A DNA stretch of 64,000 nucleotides from JAJEFO01 sp965214325 (GCA_965214325.1 CBDCBG010000006.1:124001-188000), one strand, 5' to 3'; positions 1-9,508 are shown, counted from the stretch's first letter. A program made the numbers and translations. The notes: a model not told the origin generated them from the letters alone.

Positions 1-171
1 ACCGGTGCAGGCTTCGACGAGGTGCGCAGCGACTACTTGGGCAGGATTTCCCTTCGCCGGATGGTGAGCATGTCGGACGTCGCCAACATGGCGCTGTTCC
101 TGTGCTCGCCGGCCGGTCGCAACATTTCCGGGCAGGCGCTGAGCGTTTGCGGCAACGTCGAATCCCTTTGA
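1..171 (+). CDS. Short-chain dehydrogenase/reductase, C-terminal part (5' end outside window)
   Basis: Frame 1 is open from the window edge to a TGA at 169-171 and gives 56 residues. The segment with SDVANMALFLCSP followed by NISGQALSVCGN is the usual C-terminal end of classical SDR enzymes, where the last strand and helix close the Rossmann fold (family knowledge). The catalytic Tyr-x3-Lys lies upstream of the window, so activity cannot be judged. It is followed after 15 bases by the BKACE-family gene on the same strand, which suggests one catabolic operon. Substrate unknown. Confidence 0.8.
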   Translation, partial: TGAGFDEVRSDYLGRISLRRMVSMSDVANMALFLCSPAGRNISGQALSVCGNVESL

Positions 172-186
172 GGCGGAACGGATCAC

Positions 187-1121
187 ATGGCCTCATCGAG
201 AAAAGTCATCATCACCTGCGCCACGACCGGGGCGATGCACGTCCCCGCCATGTCACCGCATCCGCCGCTCACGCCGGATCGGGCCGTGGCAGACGCCCTC
301 GGCGCGGCAAGGGCCGGGGCTGCCATCCTGCACATGCACGCGCGTGACCCCGAAGACGGACGTCCGACGCCTGATCCCGATGTTTTCCTGCCGATCCTTG
401 AACGGCTCAGGCAGGCCACCGATGCCGTCATCAATGTCACCACCGGTGGCGGCCGCAGCATGACGGTGCAAGAGCGGCTGGTCACGCCGTTGAAAGCGGC
501 TCCGGAAATGTGCTCGCTGAACATGGGATCGATGAATTTCGGTCTGTGCCCGATGCTTGGCAGGTTCGAGACGTTCAGCCACGCATGGGAGCCGGAACAC
601 CTCGAAAGCGCCCGCGACCTCATCTTCGAGAACACCTTCGCGGACATTGAGCAGATCCTGAAACATCTCGGCGAGGATTGCGGCACCCGGTTCGAGTTCG
701 AGTGCCAAGACATCGGGCACCTGCACAACCTCGCGCACGTGGCGGACAAGGGCTGGGTGAGGCCGCCCACCTCCATTCAGCCGATCTTCGGCATGCCGGG
801 CAGCATTGCCCCGGACACTGGTCATCTGATGCGCATGAAGCGCACGGCCGACCGGCTCCCTGGCGAAGACTTCGTCCGGAGCGTTCCGGGGGCAGGGAGG
901 CAGCAGCTGAATTTCGCGACGATGGGCGCGATCATGGGCGGCAATGTCGTGCCGGGCTGGAGGACAGCGTCCATGCCGGCAAGGGCAAGCTCGCGACGTC
1001 CAGTGCGGAACAGGTCCGGATCGTGCGCACGATCCTCGAGAACCTGCCGATGGAAGTCGCAACACCGCAGGAGGCGCGAGAGGTTCCGCACCTGAAGGGC
1101 GCGGATTGCCTGGGCTTCTAG
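187..1121 (+). pseudogene. BKACE (DUF849, beta-keto acid cleavage enzyme) with a single frameshift
   Basis: The ATG at 187 opens a frame that reads as a BKACE/3-keto-5-aminohexanoate cleavage enzyme. It has the zinc-binding HMHARD motif near residue 50 and the TRFEFECQDIGHL stretch near residue 170. The family uses acetyl-CoA and Zn2+ to exchange the acetyl unit of beta-keto acids. At about 945-951 the frame breaks. The true C-terminus (GLEDSVHAGKGKLATSSAEQ to KGADCLGF) continues in frame 3 and stops at 1119-1121. Restoring one C (gtc-cgt for gtcgt) would repair it, giving the usual length of about 311 residues. This is either a real loss-of-function mutation or a one-base sequencing error. 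It lies in an operon with the flanking SDR genes. Confidence 0.82.
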
Positions 1122-1561
1122 TCGCTCGATCCGCGCTCTGGACGCGCCACGCAAACATGGAGAACACCATGGCAATGAAGGAGAACAACATGCCCGACCT
1201 GAAACCCCTTGCCGGAAGAGCAGCCGTTGTCACGGGCGCGGGACGCGGCATCGGTCGCGCCATCGCGACTGGCTTCGCGAAGGCCGGCGCTGACGTGGCG
1301 ATCCTTGCGCGCACGGAAATCGAACTCAGCCAAGTGGCCGAGGCTGTCGAATCCCATGGAGTCCGATGCCACGTGGGCCTGGCAGATCTTGCCGACCCGA
1401 AGGCCACCCGCAAGGCATGCGCCGAGGTGGTCGCCCGCTTGGGCAAGGTCGACATCCTTGTGAACAACGCGGGCGTAGAACTGGAATTGGGTCAGGTCGC
1501 CGACTCCGATCCGGAAAGGTGGTGGCGCACGATCGAGGTAAACGTTCGCGGAACCTATCTC

Positions 1562-3342
1562 GTGCCTGCCCGAAAATCCTCAAGCCATTGACTCCAATCA
1601 ATGAATCTTTCATTCTCCGGATCGAAGACCGGGCCGGAAGTGCCGTTTTCCTGGCCTTTTTGCGCAATTCCGGTCGATTCCGGCAATTCTTCGCGAGGCA
1701 GGCATGAGAGAAGCAATCAATCCGCAGCGGGAACTCGGCGAGGTCCGCATCGAGGACATCGACCTGGACCTCAAGTCCAGGGACGACATCCCCGCCCTTC
1801 TCATCGGGCTCCAGCATCTCTGTTCCGACGAGACTTTCCGCGCGCGGCTGTTCGCGCTCATGGACGAGCACATGCTTCCCGGCATCGACAGGAAGGTCGG
1901 CCGGCCGGGCATGGAGATGTGGCGGATCCTGGTGATGGGCGTGGTCAAGCAGGGGCTGGGCTGCGACTTCGACCGGCTCCACGAGCTGGCGAACGAGCAC
2001 AAGACGCTGCGCCGGTTCCTCGGCCATGCGGACGTCTGGGACGAGCAGCGCTACAATTACCAGACGCTGGTGGACAACGTGAGCCTCCTGAGCCCCGGAC
2101 TTCTTGTCGGGGTCAACCATCTGATCGTGGAGAGCGGCCATGCGGTCGCGAGAAAAAAGCCTGGCGCGCCCTTGCGCGGGCGCTGTGACTCGTTCGTGGT
2201 TGAGACCGACGTTCACCATCCCACGGACGTCAGCCTCCTTTGGGACGCGATGCGCTGCCTGCTCCGCACGACGGGCCGTGCGGCGACGGAGCATGACGTC
2301 GCCGGCTGGCGCCAGTGGAAGCATCTGCAGAAGTCGGTCAGGAGGCTGTTCCAGAAGGTCCGGTCGACCCGGCGCGCCAGTCCGGAGCATGTGGAGGAGT
2401 ATCTCGCGCGCTGCCGCGAGCTTGTCCTGCGTGTAGAGGGGAGCTTGCCTGAGCTGGCCGCGAACGGCGCTTCGGCCTGGACGATCACGGAAATCAGGAG
2501 TTTCCTGTCGCATGCCGTGCGCCAGATCGACCAGACCGACCGCCGCCTGCTCAAGGGCGAGACGATCCCCCATGACGAGAAGGTGTTCTCGATCTTCGAG
2601 CCGCACACGCGCTGGATCTCGAAGGGCAAGGCGGGATGCCCGGTTGAGCTTGGCGTCCCGGTCTGCATCCTGGAGGACGAACACGGCTTCGTGCTGCACC
2701 ACGAGGTCATGTGGCAGGGCAGCGACGTCGACTTCGCCGTGCCCATGGTCGAGGCCGCGCAGTCAGCCTTTCCCGACCTCCGCGCAGCGAGCTTCGACCG
2801 CGGCTTCCACAGCCCCGGGAACCGGGTCCGCCTCGACGAGCTGCTCGATGACAACGTGCTGCCGAAGAAGGGATACCTCAACAAGGCCGACCAGGAACGC
2901 GAGCGGGGCGAGGGGTTCGCCGCGATGCGCCGTCAGCATCCGGCGGTGGAATCGGCGATCAACAACCTCGGGCACCGCGGTCTCGACCGGGTCCTGGCAC
3001 AGGGCGCCGAGGGCTTTGCCCGCGTCGTCGCCCTCTCCGTGGTCGCCCTGAACGTCCACCGCATCGGCCTTCTGCTGCGCCGGAAGGCGCGGGAACGGCA
3101 GCGCCGCGCCGCCTGACGACATCCCCGCAAGACCCGGACGATCCGGAACCCGCCCGGCGCGGGAACGGCAGCCCATGCGCCGACGCCGCCTAGGGACGCG
3201 GATTCACGTCCCGAACACGCGATCCCGCCGCCAGCTGGCGCTGTCAGCCCGGCGGCGTGCCACGCTCTCGGGCGACAGACGCGCAAACGCGGGCGAAAAC
3301 CGGACTTGCAATCGCCGGACGAGGGGGTTTTCTGGCAGGCAC
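1562..3342 (+). mobile_element. Insertion sequence, 1,781 bp, probably ISNCY family
   Basis: The ends are defined directly. The left end reads GTGCCTGCCCGAAAATCC, and the right end, reverse-complemented, reads GTGCCTGCCAGAAAACCC, an imperfect terminal inverted repeat. The 6-bp sequence TATCTC flanks both sides (1556-1561 and 3343-3348) and is the target duplication. The only gene inside is one transposase. The intact ends and duplication imply a fairly recent insertion into the SDR gene. Confidence 0.9.
1704..3116 (+). CDS. DDE transposase, ISNCY-like
   Basis: This is a 470-residue protein with no frame breaks. The N-terminal region (SRDDIPALLIGLQHL, then GRPGMEMWRILVMG) is the pattern I associate with ISNCY-family transposases of Proteobacteria. 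The later segments ASFDRGFHS and PAVESAINNLGHRGLDRV resemble the second aspartate and the C-terminal glutamate region of DDE enzymes. The start ATG at 1704 is preceded by GAGGCAGGC. It is the only gene of the element at 1562-3342 and presumably catalysed its insertion. The family name comes from remembered sequence pattern; the transposase call itself is firm. Confidence 0.85.
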   Translation: MREAINPQRELGEVRIEDIDLDLKSRDDIPALLIGLQHLCSDETFRARLFALMDEHMLPGIDRKVGRPGMEMWRILVMGVVKQGLGCDFDRLHELANEHKTLRRFLGHADVWDEQRYNYQTLVDNVSLLSPGLLVGVNHLIVESGHAVARKKPGAPLRGRCDSFVVETDVHHPTDVSLLWDAMRCLLRTTGRAATEHDVAGWRQWKHLQKSVRRLFQKVRSTRRASPEHVEEYLARCRELVLRVEGSLPELAANGASAWTITEIRSFLSHAVRQIDQTDRRLLKGETIPHDEKVFSIFEPHTRWISKGKAGCPVELGVPVCILEDEHGFVLHHEVMWQGSDVDFAVPMVEAAQSAFPDLRAASFDRGFHSPGNRVRLDELLDDNVLPKKGYLNKADQERERGEGFAAMRRQHPAVESAINNLGHRGLDRVLAQGAEGFARVVALSVVALNVHRIGLLLRRKARERQRRAA

Positions 3343-3771
3343 TATCTCGTCACGCGTTTCCTGCTGGAACACATCAGCGAAGGCGGCAAGATCATCAACA
3401 TGTCCTCCGGCATGGGGTTGCGGGCTGCGGCCCGGCAAAGTTCGTACACCGTGTCGAAGGCGGGTCTGCACATCTTTACCGAATGTCTGGCCAACGAGCT
3501 TTGGCCACGGAAGATCGACGTGAACAACCTGATCCCCGGGCCGGTCGCAACCGACATCTTCAATCGGGAAGGTCGGCCAGAACGATATACGCCGGAAGAG
3601 GTGCTTGCGAAGTTCAAGGACGAGCTGCCGCCCGGATTTCCGCCGCAGGAACGGATCAAGCACCCTGACGAAGTGGGCGAGCTGGCGGTCCACATCGCGT
3701 CGCAACCTGTTGGCGCAGCGACGGGTCAAACCTTCTCCCTTGCCCGTCGGCCCTTGTAAGGAGCGTCCGGC

Positions 3772-4863
3772 ATGAAAGCTGCGGTCCTCTTCGAACCCAA
3801 CACTCCCCTTCAGGTCGAAGAGCTTGCCCTTCGCAAGCCCCGGTCTCACGAGGTCCTGCTCAGGACGTCTTTCGCCGGCATCTGCCACACCGACCTGCAC
3901 TACATGGAGGCACAGACGCCTTACCCTATGCCCGTTGTTCTCGGGCATGAATCGTCAGGCATCGTGGAAGCGGTCGGGGAAGAGGTTCGCTACGTAAGGC
4001 CTGGCGATCACGTCGTGACGTGCCTGTCGGTGTTTTGCGGCACCTGCGAGTATTGCACTACCGGTCGCCCTGCGCTGTGCTTCAACCCCGAAGTGAAGTT
4101 GCCGCCCGGCGTTGCCGACCGCCTGCATTGGAACAAGCCGTGCCGTGTGCACACTTTCATGAATCTCTCGTCCTTTGCCGAACAGATGCTGGTGCACGAA
4201 AACGCGGTCGTGAAGATCCGCGAGGAAATGCCGCTTGACCGTGCTTCGCTTGTCGGGTGTGCGGTGATGACCGGATACGGCGCGGTCGTGAACACCGCCG
4301 GGATCGGTCCGGGCGACACCGTTGCCGTGACAGCCTGCGGCGGTGTCGGGATGGCAGCCGTGACCGCGGCGCGCGTGGCCGGTGCCGAGCGGATCATCGC
4401 CATCGACACGAACCCGGAGAAGCTGGCGCTTGCACGCAAGTTCGGCGCGACAGACGTGATCAACCCCAAGGATGGGAACACTGTCGAGCAGGTCATGGAG
4501 CTGACCGACGGCGGCGTGGATCATGCCCTGGACTGCCTGGGTTCCAAGCGCACAGCCGAGGACGCATTCCAGATGCTTGCATTTGACGGCACCGCGACGC
4601 TGGTCGGGCTGTTTCGCAAGGATGAGACGATTGAACTTACCGGATCGGACTTCTTGCGCGAACGCAAGATCCAAGGCTCGCTGCTCGGCTCGAACCGGTT
4701 CCGGGTGGACATGCCCCGGATCATCGAGTTGTACATGCAGGGCCGCATGGAACTGGACATGCTCATCTCGCAAAAGATCAGGCTCGAAGGCATCAACGAT
4801 GGCTTCGCAGCCATGCGCGAGGGAAGGGTGTTGCGCAGCTTGATAGACTTCGAGGCGGCATAG
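3772..4863 (+). CDS. Zinc-dependent alcohol dehydrogenase (MDR superfamily)
   Basis: This 363-residue protein has the full MDR layout. The catalytic-zinc motifs are CHTDLHY near residue 38 and GHESSG near residue 61. A four-cysteine structural zinc lobe (CGTCEYC, then C seven residues on) lies near residues 90-105. The nucleotide-binding glycine motif ACGGVGMAA is near residue 190. It oxidises an alcohol to an aldehyde or ketone with NAD(P)+; the substrate is not predictable. It starts 12 bases after the broken SDR gene and probably belongs to that operon, with the divergently placed aldehyde dehydrogenase as a plausible partner. GGAG lies upstream of the ATG. Confidence 0.9.
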   Translation: MKAAVLFEPNTPLQVEELALRKPRSHEVLLRTSFAGICHTDLHYMEAQTPYPMPVVLGHESSGIVEAVGEEVRYVRPGDHVVTCLSVFCGTCEYCTTGRPALCFNPEVKLPPGVADRLHWNKPCRVHTFMNLSSFAEQMLVHENAVVKIREEMPLDRASLVGCAVMTGYGAVVNTAGIGPGDTVAVTACGGVGMAAVTAARVAGAERIIAIDTNPEKLALARKFGATDVINPKDGNTVEQVMELTDGGVDHALDCLGSKRTAEDAFQMLAFDGTATLVGLFRKDETIELTGSDFLRERKIQGSLLGSNRFRVDMPRIIELYMQGRMELDMLISQKIRLEGINDGFAAMREGRVLRSLIDFEAA

Positions 4864-5060
4864 ACGGCAATTCGAAGCGGTGCGCCGAGGGGAGACAACT
4901 CGCGCGGCGGGACACAGGGATGGCTGCGTGTCTTCGGTGGCGCGGAACGGCTCGCAACGAACGGGACAGCATGAGATGCCATGCCGGTTCCGCCGCACGC
5001 CTCGCGCACTTGGTCACGAGCCCGGGCCCGCGAATCTGCGTGGTTGCTCGATGGCCGGCC

Positions 5061-6491
5061 TCATGCAATCGCTGCGGAGTGCCATACGTTCTTTGTTGTC
5101 ATGTAGCTCTCGAGGCCTTCGGTGCCGCCTTCGCGCCCATAGCCGCTGGACTTTACGCCGCCGAATGGCGTTTCCGGCAGCGACGCCTCAAGCGTGTTGA
5201 TCGAGAGATTGCCGACTTCAACCTCGTCGACCAGGCGGTCGATGTAGTCCGCCCGGTTCGTGAAGGCATATCCGGCAAGCCCGAAGGGTGCGGAGTTGGA
5301 CTGGGCGATAGCATGATCAAGTGACGCAACAGGGTTCAGGACCGCCACCGGGCCGAAAGGCTCTTCCTGCATGATCCGGGCGGTTTCGTGCACGTTCCGC
5401 AGCACTGTGGGTTGAAAGAAATACCCTTTGGTGCCGTGCCGGGCGCCTCCGGTTGCTACAGACGCGCCCTTGTCGCGCGCGTCTTCAACCAGCGCGGCCA
5501 AGACAGGGACGCGGCGGTCGTTGGCGGTGGGACCCATCTCCACGCCCGCATCCAACCCGTTGCCGACCACCGTCGTCCTGGCGCGGGTTACGAAGGCGTC
5601 GGCGAAGGCTTCAAAGATGCTGTCGTGGATGAAGAATCGCGTGGGAGAGGTGCAGACCTGCCCAGCATTTCGCATCTTGCGGATCGCGCCGGAAATGGCT
5701 GCGGCCTCTACATCCGTGTCCTCGCAGACGATCACGGGGGCGTGGCCGCCCAGCTCCATCAGAACACGCGTGTCGTTCTGCGCGGCGAGGCCGGTGAGCC
5801 GTCGCCCCACCGCGGTGGAGCCGGTAAAGGCCACCAGCCGCACCGGGTCCTGCGGGATCAGATGGCCGGAGATTTCCGAGGGCATGCCGAAGACCAGGTT
5901 CAGCACGCCCGGCGGCAAACCCGCATCTTGAAAGGCGCGGGCGATTTGGATTGCGCCGGCAGGGGTTTCCTCGGCCGCCTTGATGATGATCGAACAGCCC
6001 GAGGCAAGCGCACCCGCAATCTTGCGTGCAGGCTGGCTCATCGGGAAATTCCACGGGGAAAAGGCGGCGACCACGCCAATCGGCTGGAGGTGCACCGAGA
6101 ACCTCTGCCCCTTCGGCGCGGGGATTACCCGTCCATAGGTTCGCATGGCCTCGCCCGCATCCCATTCGAAGAACTCTGCGCCGCGGATCACTTCAAGGCG
6201 GGCTTGGGACAGGGGCTTGCCGTGCTCAACGGTAATCGCCCGGGCGATCTCTTCCCGGCGCTCCCGCATCAGCGCCGCCGCGCGCCGGATGAGATTTGCC
6301 CGGTCGCGTGGCGCTGTGCGGCTCCAGACGCGGAACCCGTTCACGGCTGCGTCGAGGGCATCATCGAGATCGGATTGCGCCGCGCATGGCAGGCGGCCAA
6401 TCTCTTCCTCAGTGGCCGGGTTGACCACGGCCAGATCGTCCGCGGTCTTGCGCCATCGTCCGCCGATGAAGAGATTCAGGTCCGGATACAT
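5061..6491 (-). CDS. NAD(P)-dependent aldehyde dehydrogenase
   Basis: This is a 476-residue aldehyde dehydrogenase. It shows the SPWNFPMSQ nucleotide-binding segment, the general-base glutamate in MELGGHAP and the catalytic cysteine in NAGQVCTSPTR, with the EEPFGPV and C-terminal PFGGVKSSGYGREGG signatures. The closest feel is the succinate-semialdehyde or aminomuconate-semialdehyde branch; the latter would fit the 3-hydroxyanthranilate dioxygenase nearby (inference). The start at 6491 is chosen because AGGAGG stands seven bases upstream; an in-frame GTG at 6512 would overlap that site. A LysR-type box lies about 75 bp upstream. Confidence 0.92.
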   Translation of the reverse strand: MYPDLNLFIGGRWRKTADDLAVVNPATEEEIGRLPCAAQSDLDDALDAAVNGFRVWSRTAPRDRANLIRRAAALMRERREEIARAITVEHGKPLSQARLEVIRGAEFFEWDAGEAMRTYGRVIPAPKGQRFSVHLQPIGVVAAFSPWNFPMSQPARKIAGALASGCSIIIKAAEETPAGAIQIARAFQDAGLPPGVLNLVFGMPSEISGHLIPQDPVRLVAFTGSTAVGRRLTGLAAQNDTRVLMELGGHAPVIVCEDTDVEAAAISGAIRKMRNAGQVCTSPTRFFIHDSIFEAFADAFVTRARTTVVGNGLDAGVEMGPTANDRRVPVLAALVEDARDKGASVATGGARHGTKGYFFQPTVLRNVHETARIMQEEPFGPVAVLNPVASLDHAIAQSNSAPFGLAGYAFTNRADYIDRLVDEVEVGNLSINTLEASLPETPFGGVKSSGYGREGGTEGLESYMTTKNVWHSAAIA

Positions 6492-6563
6492 CAGCGGGCC
6501 TCCTGCGTCCACCGATCCAGATCAGGCGAAGCGGGCCGCGGCTACAAGCGAATTGGGGGAATA

Positions 6564-6588
6564 CTGATATCAATTCGAAGAATATCAG
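6564..6588 (-). promoter_or_regulatory. Candidate LysR-type operator
   Basis: CTGATAT, 11 bases, ATATCAG forms a perfect 7-bp inverted repeat with the T-N11-A geometry of LysR-family boxes. It lies between the LysR gene stop and the aldehyde dehydrogenase start, about 75 bp upstream of the latter. The neighbouring regulator is the natural ligand (inference). Confidence 0.6.
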
Positions 6589-7535
6589 GCTTCGCGCTCG
6601 GCCGCCACCTTGTGCAGCGCCGCCTTGAACGCGCGGGCCGCCGGAGACAGGCTGTCATCGGCGCGAAGCGATATGCCGATCGGCCCCTGGCCAAATGGCA
6701 CAGGCCAGTCGAGCCGGGCCAAATGCCCGTTGCCGACGTCATGCGCGGTCACCTCCTCCGGCATCAGGCAAATCACGTCACGCGACTGCAGGAGCGCCCG
6801 GTTGGCCAGGTAGGAAACCGATTCGATCGCGCGAGGCGGTGAATAATGCCGCTGGTTGATGAAGAACTGATCCACCTGTCGGCGCAGCGTAGTCTCCAGG
6901 GGTGGCAGGAGCCAGCCATAGGGCCGGATCTGGTCAAAGGATACGTTCGGCTTCCCCGCCAGCGGATGCTCCGGGCCGGCGACCGCGACGATCCGGTCCT
7001 CGATAAGTTTCTCCCGCGTGATTTTCTCGCGGTAGCGAAGGGTGGAAAGGCGCCCGACGATCATGTCGATCTTTCCGGAGAGGAGCGACGGGATCAGGAC
7101 TTCGTTCGTGCCTTCGCTGATCTTTATGGCAACCTTGGGCCGGTCGGTCAGGAGACGGTCGATCGCGGCCGGCAACAGGCTGGTGGAAGCGGCAAGCAAC
7201 GTGCCTATGACCACGCGGCCCGAATTCCCCTCGCTCAGGTCGTCCAGTTCCTGGGCGGCATAGGAAACCTGCGCAAAGATGAGCTTGCCGTGGCGGATGA
7301 GGGTCTCGCCGAAGACGGTCGGGATCACGCCGCGATTGGTTCGGCTGAACAGGGTCACCTCGAAATCCAGTTCAAGGTCCTTGATCATCTTGGTGGCGGC
7401 GGGTTGGGAAATGCCCAGCTCCCGCGCGGCGTTCTGTATGTTGCCGTGATTGCCCACGGCCACGAGCAGGCGAAGCTGGCGAAGTTTCAGGCGGGTCAGC
7501 GCCCGGTCGAGGATGCGGGAATGCCGGGAGATCAT
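6585..7535 (-). CDS. LysR-family transcriptional regulator
   Basis: This 316-residue protein has an N-terminal winged helix-turn-helix (LRLLVAVGNHGNIQNAARELGI then SQPAATKMIKDLE, residues 18-55). A periplasmic-binding-type effector domain follows (GRVVIGTLLAAS, then KIDMIVGRLS). This is the GbpR/PcaQ-like arrangement often used for aromatic and sugar-acid catabolism. The gene overlaps the 3' end of the aspartate dehydrogenase gene by four bases (ATGA), so the two are translated together. It probably controls this gene pair and the adjacent aldehyde dehydrogenase. Confidence 0.92.
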   Translation of the reverse strand: MISRHSRILDRALTRLKLRQLRLLVAVGNHGNIQNAARELGISQPAATKMIKDLELDFEVTLFSRTNRGVIPTVFGETLIRHGKLIFAQVSYAAQELDDLSEGNSGRVVIGTLLAASTSLLPAAIDRLLTDRPKVAIKISEGTNEVLIPSLLSGKIDMIVGRLSTLRYREKITREKLIEDRIVAVAGPEHPLAGKPNVSFDQIRPYGWLLPPLETTLRRQVDQFFINQRHYSPPRAIESVSYLANRALLQSRDVICLMPEEVTAHDVGNGHLARLDWPVPFGQGPIGISLRADDSLSPAARAFKAALHKVAAEREA

Positions 7536-8308
7536 GACACGACCCGGCGCGACATTTGATCGAGCTTGGCGACCACGCTCATCGCCGCCAGCGCGGAACT
7601 GCGCGGATTGCCCGGAAGGGACCTGCCGCCGATGCGGAACTGGAACGCGCCAAAATCTCCCTGGGCCTGGATCTCGTGGACATTCTCGAAAGTGTCTGCA
7701 TCGGCGATCAGCCTGACCTCCGTTCTGTCGAATCCGAGTCCGGCCAGCGCGACCGCGGCGGCGACATTCGCATTCCTTGGATATTGCAGGGCGGCGTCGC
7801 GGGCGGATCCAAGGAAATGCGTCACTGCGCCGCTTTGCAACGCGTCAAGGTTCGTCACGGATTCGGCGGGCGAGCCTTTCCAGCCCTTTGGGGGTTTCCG
7901 TCCGACATAGGTGACCCTTTCCAATGTGCCCACCCGCGCGGCCTGCAGGCAATCGAGCGCGCCGATCGCGCCGCTTGCCAAGTGCAAGCGGGCGTTTCCC
8001 CGGGCGGCGGCCTCTTCAAGCGCGTCAGACAAGTCGTTGTCGGCCAAGGCGCCAACGGACACTGAAACCAGATCCAGCCCACGTTCCAGGACCGCGGCTC
8101 CGTGGTCGCGCAGGGCGCCATGACCCGCACACTCAATGACCAGCTCCAGCTCGTCCGGCAGGCCAGCGACAGACCCGACAAAGCGCTCGGGAGCCTCCGG
8201 GACACGTTCCGGCCGCACAAGAAACGCCGAGATCGTGTGCGGGGTCGCGGCGAGCGCCATTCGCACATATCTCGCAATCGCACCGGTTCCGATGATGGCG
8301 ATTTTCAT
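7532..8308 (-). CDS. nadX: Aspartate dehydrogenase, NadX-like
   Basis: This 258-residue protein starts with the Rossmann motif IIGTGAIARYV. It continues with a middle domain (VIECAGHGAL, then LHLASGAIGALDCLQAA) and a C-terminal NANVAAAVALAGLGFDRTEV segment typical of L-aspartate dehydrogenases. The family oxidises L-aspartate to iminoaspartate, for NAD synthesis or catabolism. Here it sits in a catabolic cluster with a LysR regulator, a DapA-family lyase and 3-hydroxyanthranilate dioxygenase, so another amino acid or imine may be the real substrate (inference). It shares ATGA with the LysR gene downstream. Confidence 0.85.
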   Translation of the reverse strand: MKIAIIGTGAIARYVRMALAATPHTISAFLVRPERVPEAPERFVGSVAGLPDELELVIECAGHGALRDHGAAVLERGLDLVSVSVGALADNDLSDALEEAAARGNARLHLASGAIGALDCLQAARVGTLERVTYVGRKPPKGWKGSPAESVTNLDALQSGAVTHFLGSARDAALQYPRNANVAAAVALAGLGFDRTEVRLIADADTFENVHEIQAQGDFGAFQFRIGGRSLPGNPRSSALAAMSVVAKLDQMSRRVVS

Positions 8309-8329
8309 GCAATTGCTCCCTTGCGGGAA

Positions 8330-8342
8330 TCAGATATCCTGA
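8330..8342. promoter_or_regulatory. Short palindrome in the divergent promoter region
   Basis: TCAG-ATATC-CTGA lies between the divergent nadX-like and DapA-family genes. It shares GATATC with the better inverted repeat at 6564-6588, so it may be a second site for the same LysR regulator. The evidence is weak. Confidence 0.3.
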
Positions 8343-8455
8343 ACCGCACATGCTTTGGTATGCTTTTTTTCGATAGCGACTTCCGCTGATTCGAATTGGA
8401 TGTGGCGGGCTCGTGCGTCCTCTGGGGCGCAGCGACGACAATGCGGGAGGCGCCG

Positions 8456-9409
8456 ATGAAATACGCCAGGCATGAGGCCAAGGACCACGCCCGCGAAAAC
8501 ATGCGTGGCATCTGGGCGGCGGCCCTGAATCCGTTCAGCGCCGATTCCGCGTTGGACGAGGCAGGACTTCGGTCGAACATCCGCCACTGGATCGACGATC
8601 TCGGGATCAGGGGCCTGTTCGTGGCGGGCAAACAGGGCGAGTTCTGGTCCATGTCGCTGGAGGAGCGCAAGCGAAACATGACCGTCGCGGCCGATGAGTG
8701 CGGCGGCAAGGCCGGGACGATCATGTCGATCTCCGACCAGAACATGGACGCCGCGCTGGAACTTGGCCGTCACGCAGAGGCGTGCGGCGCCGACTATGTG
8801 GTGGTGCATGCGCCGATGCTCAGCTTTTGCCATGACCGGGGCGAGCTGCTCTATCGGTACTACAAGCGGTTCTGCGACGAACTGGATATCGGCATTGCCA
8901 TGTGGAGCCATCCGGACAGCGGATACCTCATGCAGCCCGAGGAGTGCGCGCGGATTGCCGATCTGCCCAATATCGTCGCGATCAAGTATTCGGTTCCACG
9001 CGAGATGTATGTGCGGCTGACCCGCATGGTGGGCGACAGCATCCAGGTCTCGACCTCGCTGGAAGACGACTGGCTGGACAACATCGAGGAACTGGGCTGG
9101 CGCCTGTATCTTTGTTCTTCGCCGCCCTACCTGCTGCAAACGGCAAGCGACAGGAGGATGCATGAATACACCGAACTTGCCTTTGCCGGAAGGTTCGCCG
9201 AAGCGCGCAAGGTGCGCGACAGCCTCGACCCGGTTCGCGAGGCGATCAAGCGCAGCAAGCCGCCCGGCAAGCCCACTGCCTTCGGCAAGTGCTGGCAGGA
9301 GCTTCTGGGCCAGGTCGGCGGACATGTCCGCCCTCCAATGCTGGAGTTGACCGAAGAGGAGAGATCCGCCGCGCGCGCCGCGTTCGAGGCCAGCGGGCTC
9401 GGGCTGTAG
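8456..9409 (+). CDS. DapA-superfamily aldolase/lyase
   Basis: This is a 317-residue TIM-barrel protein of the dihydrodipicolinate synthase / N-acetylneuraminate lyase superfamily. The Schiff-base lysine lies in NIVAIKYSVP near residue 180. The GLFVAGKQGEFWSMSLEER segment replaces the usual GTTGE substrate loop, so it is not a canonical DapA. The ATG at 8456 follows GGGAGG at good spacing; an upstream in-frame TTG at 8396 lacks a site. It is divergent from nadX and followed by 3-hydroxyanthranilate dioxygenase, so it may act on a ring-cleavage product (inference). Confidence 0.85.
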   Translation: MKYARHEAKDHARENMRGIWAAALNPFSADSALDEAGLRSNIRHWIDDLGIRGLFVAGKQGEFWSMSLEERKRNMTVAADECGGKAGTIMSISDQNMDAALELGRHAEACGADYVVVHAPMLSFCHDRGELLYRYYKRFCDELDIGIAMWSHPDSGYLMQPEECARIADLPNIVAIKYSVPREMYVRLTRMVGDSIQVSTSLEDDWLDNIEELGWRLYLCSSPPYLLQTASDRRMHEYTELAFAGRFAEARKVRDSLDPVREAIKRSKPPGKPTAFGKCWQELLGQVGGHVRPPMLELTEEERSAARAAFEASGLGL

Positions 9410-9508
9410 GGCGTTGCTCGATATATTTTTTTCCGATAGCCACATGCGGAAAATTCCTTTGCGGTTATGTTGGCTGTCAGGAACAGTCCACCCAATCAGG
9501 AGATCGTC

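Larger units (their letters stand above)
1190..3759 (+). pseudogene. Short-chain dehydrogenase interrupted by an insertion sequence
   Basis: The 5' piece (1190-1561) carries the TGAGRGIG NAD(P)-binding motif and the NNAG motif. The 3' piece (3343-3759) carries the catalytic serine context (INMSSGMG), YTVSK and a normal C-terminus. Removing 1562-3342 and one copy of the 6-bp target duplication joins the two in frame, as VRGTYLVTRFLLEH. ATGs at 1157, 1169, 1175 and 1190 are possible. 1190 has GGAG six bases upstream and puts TGAGRGIG at the usual distance, but 1169 has an equally good GGAG. The gene sits between the BKACE gene and the alcohol dehydrogenase, so it was part of the same catabolic operon. 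Substrate unknown. It is inactive as it stands. Confidence 0.88.
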
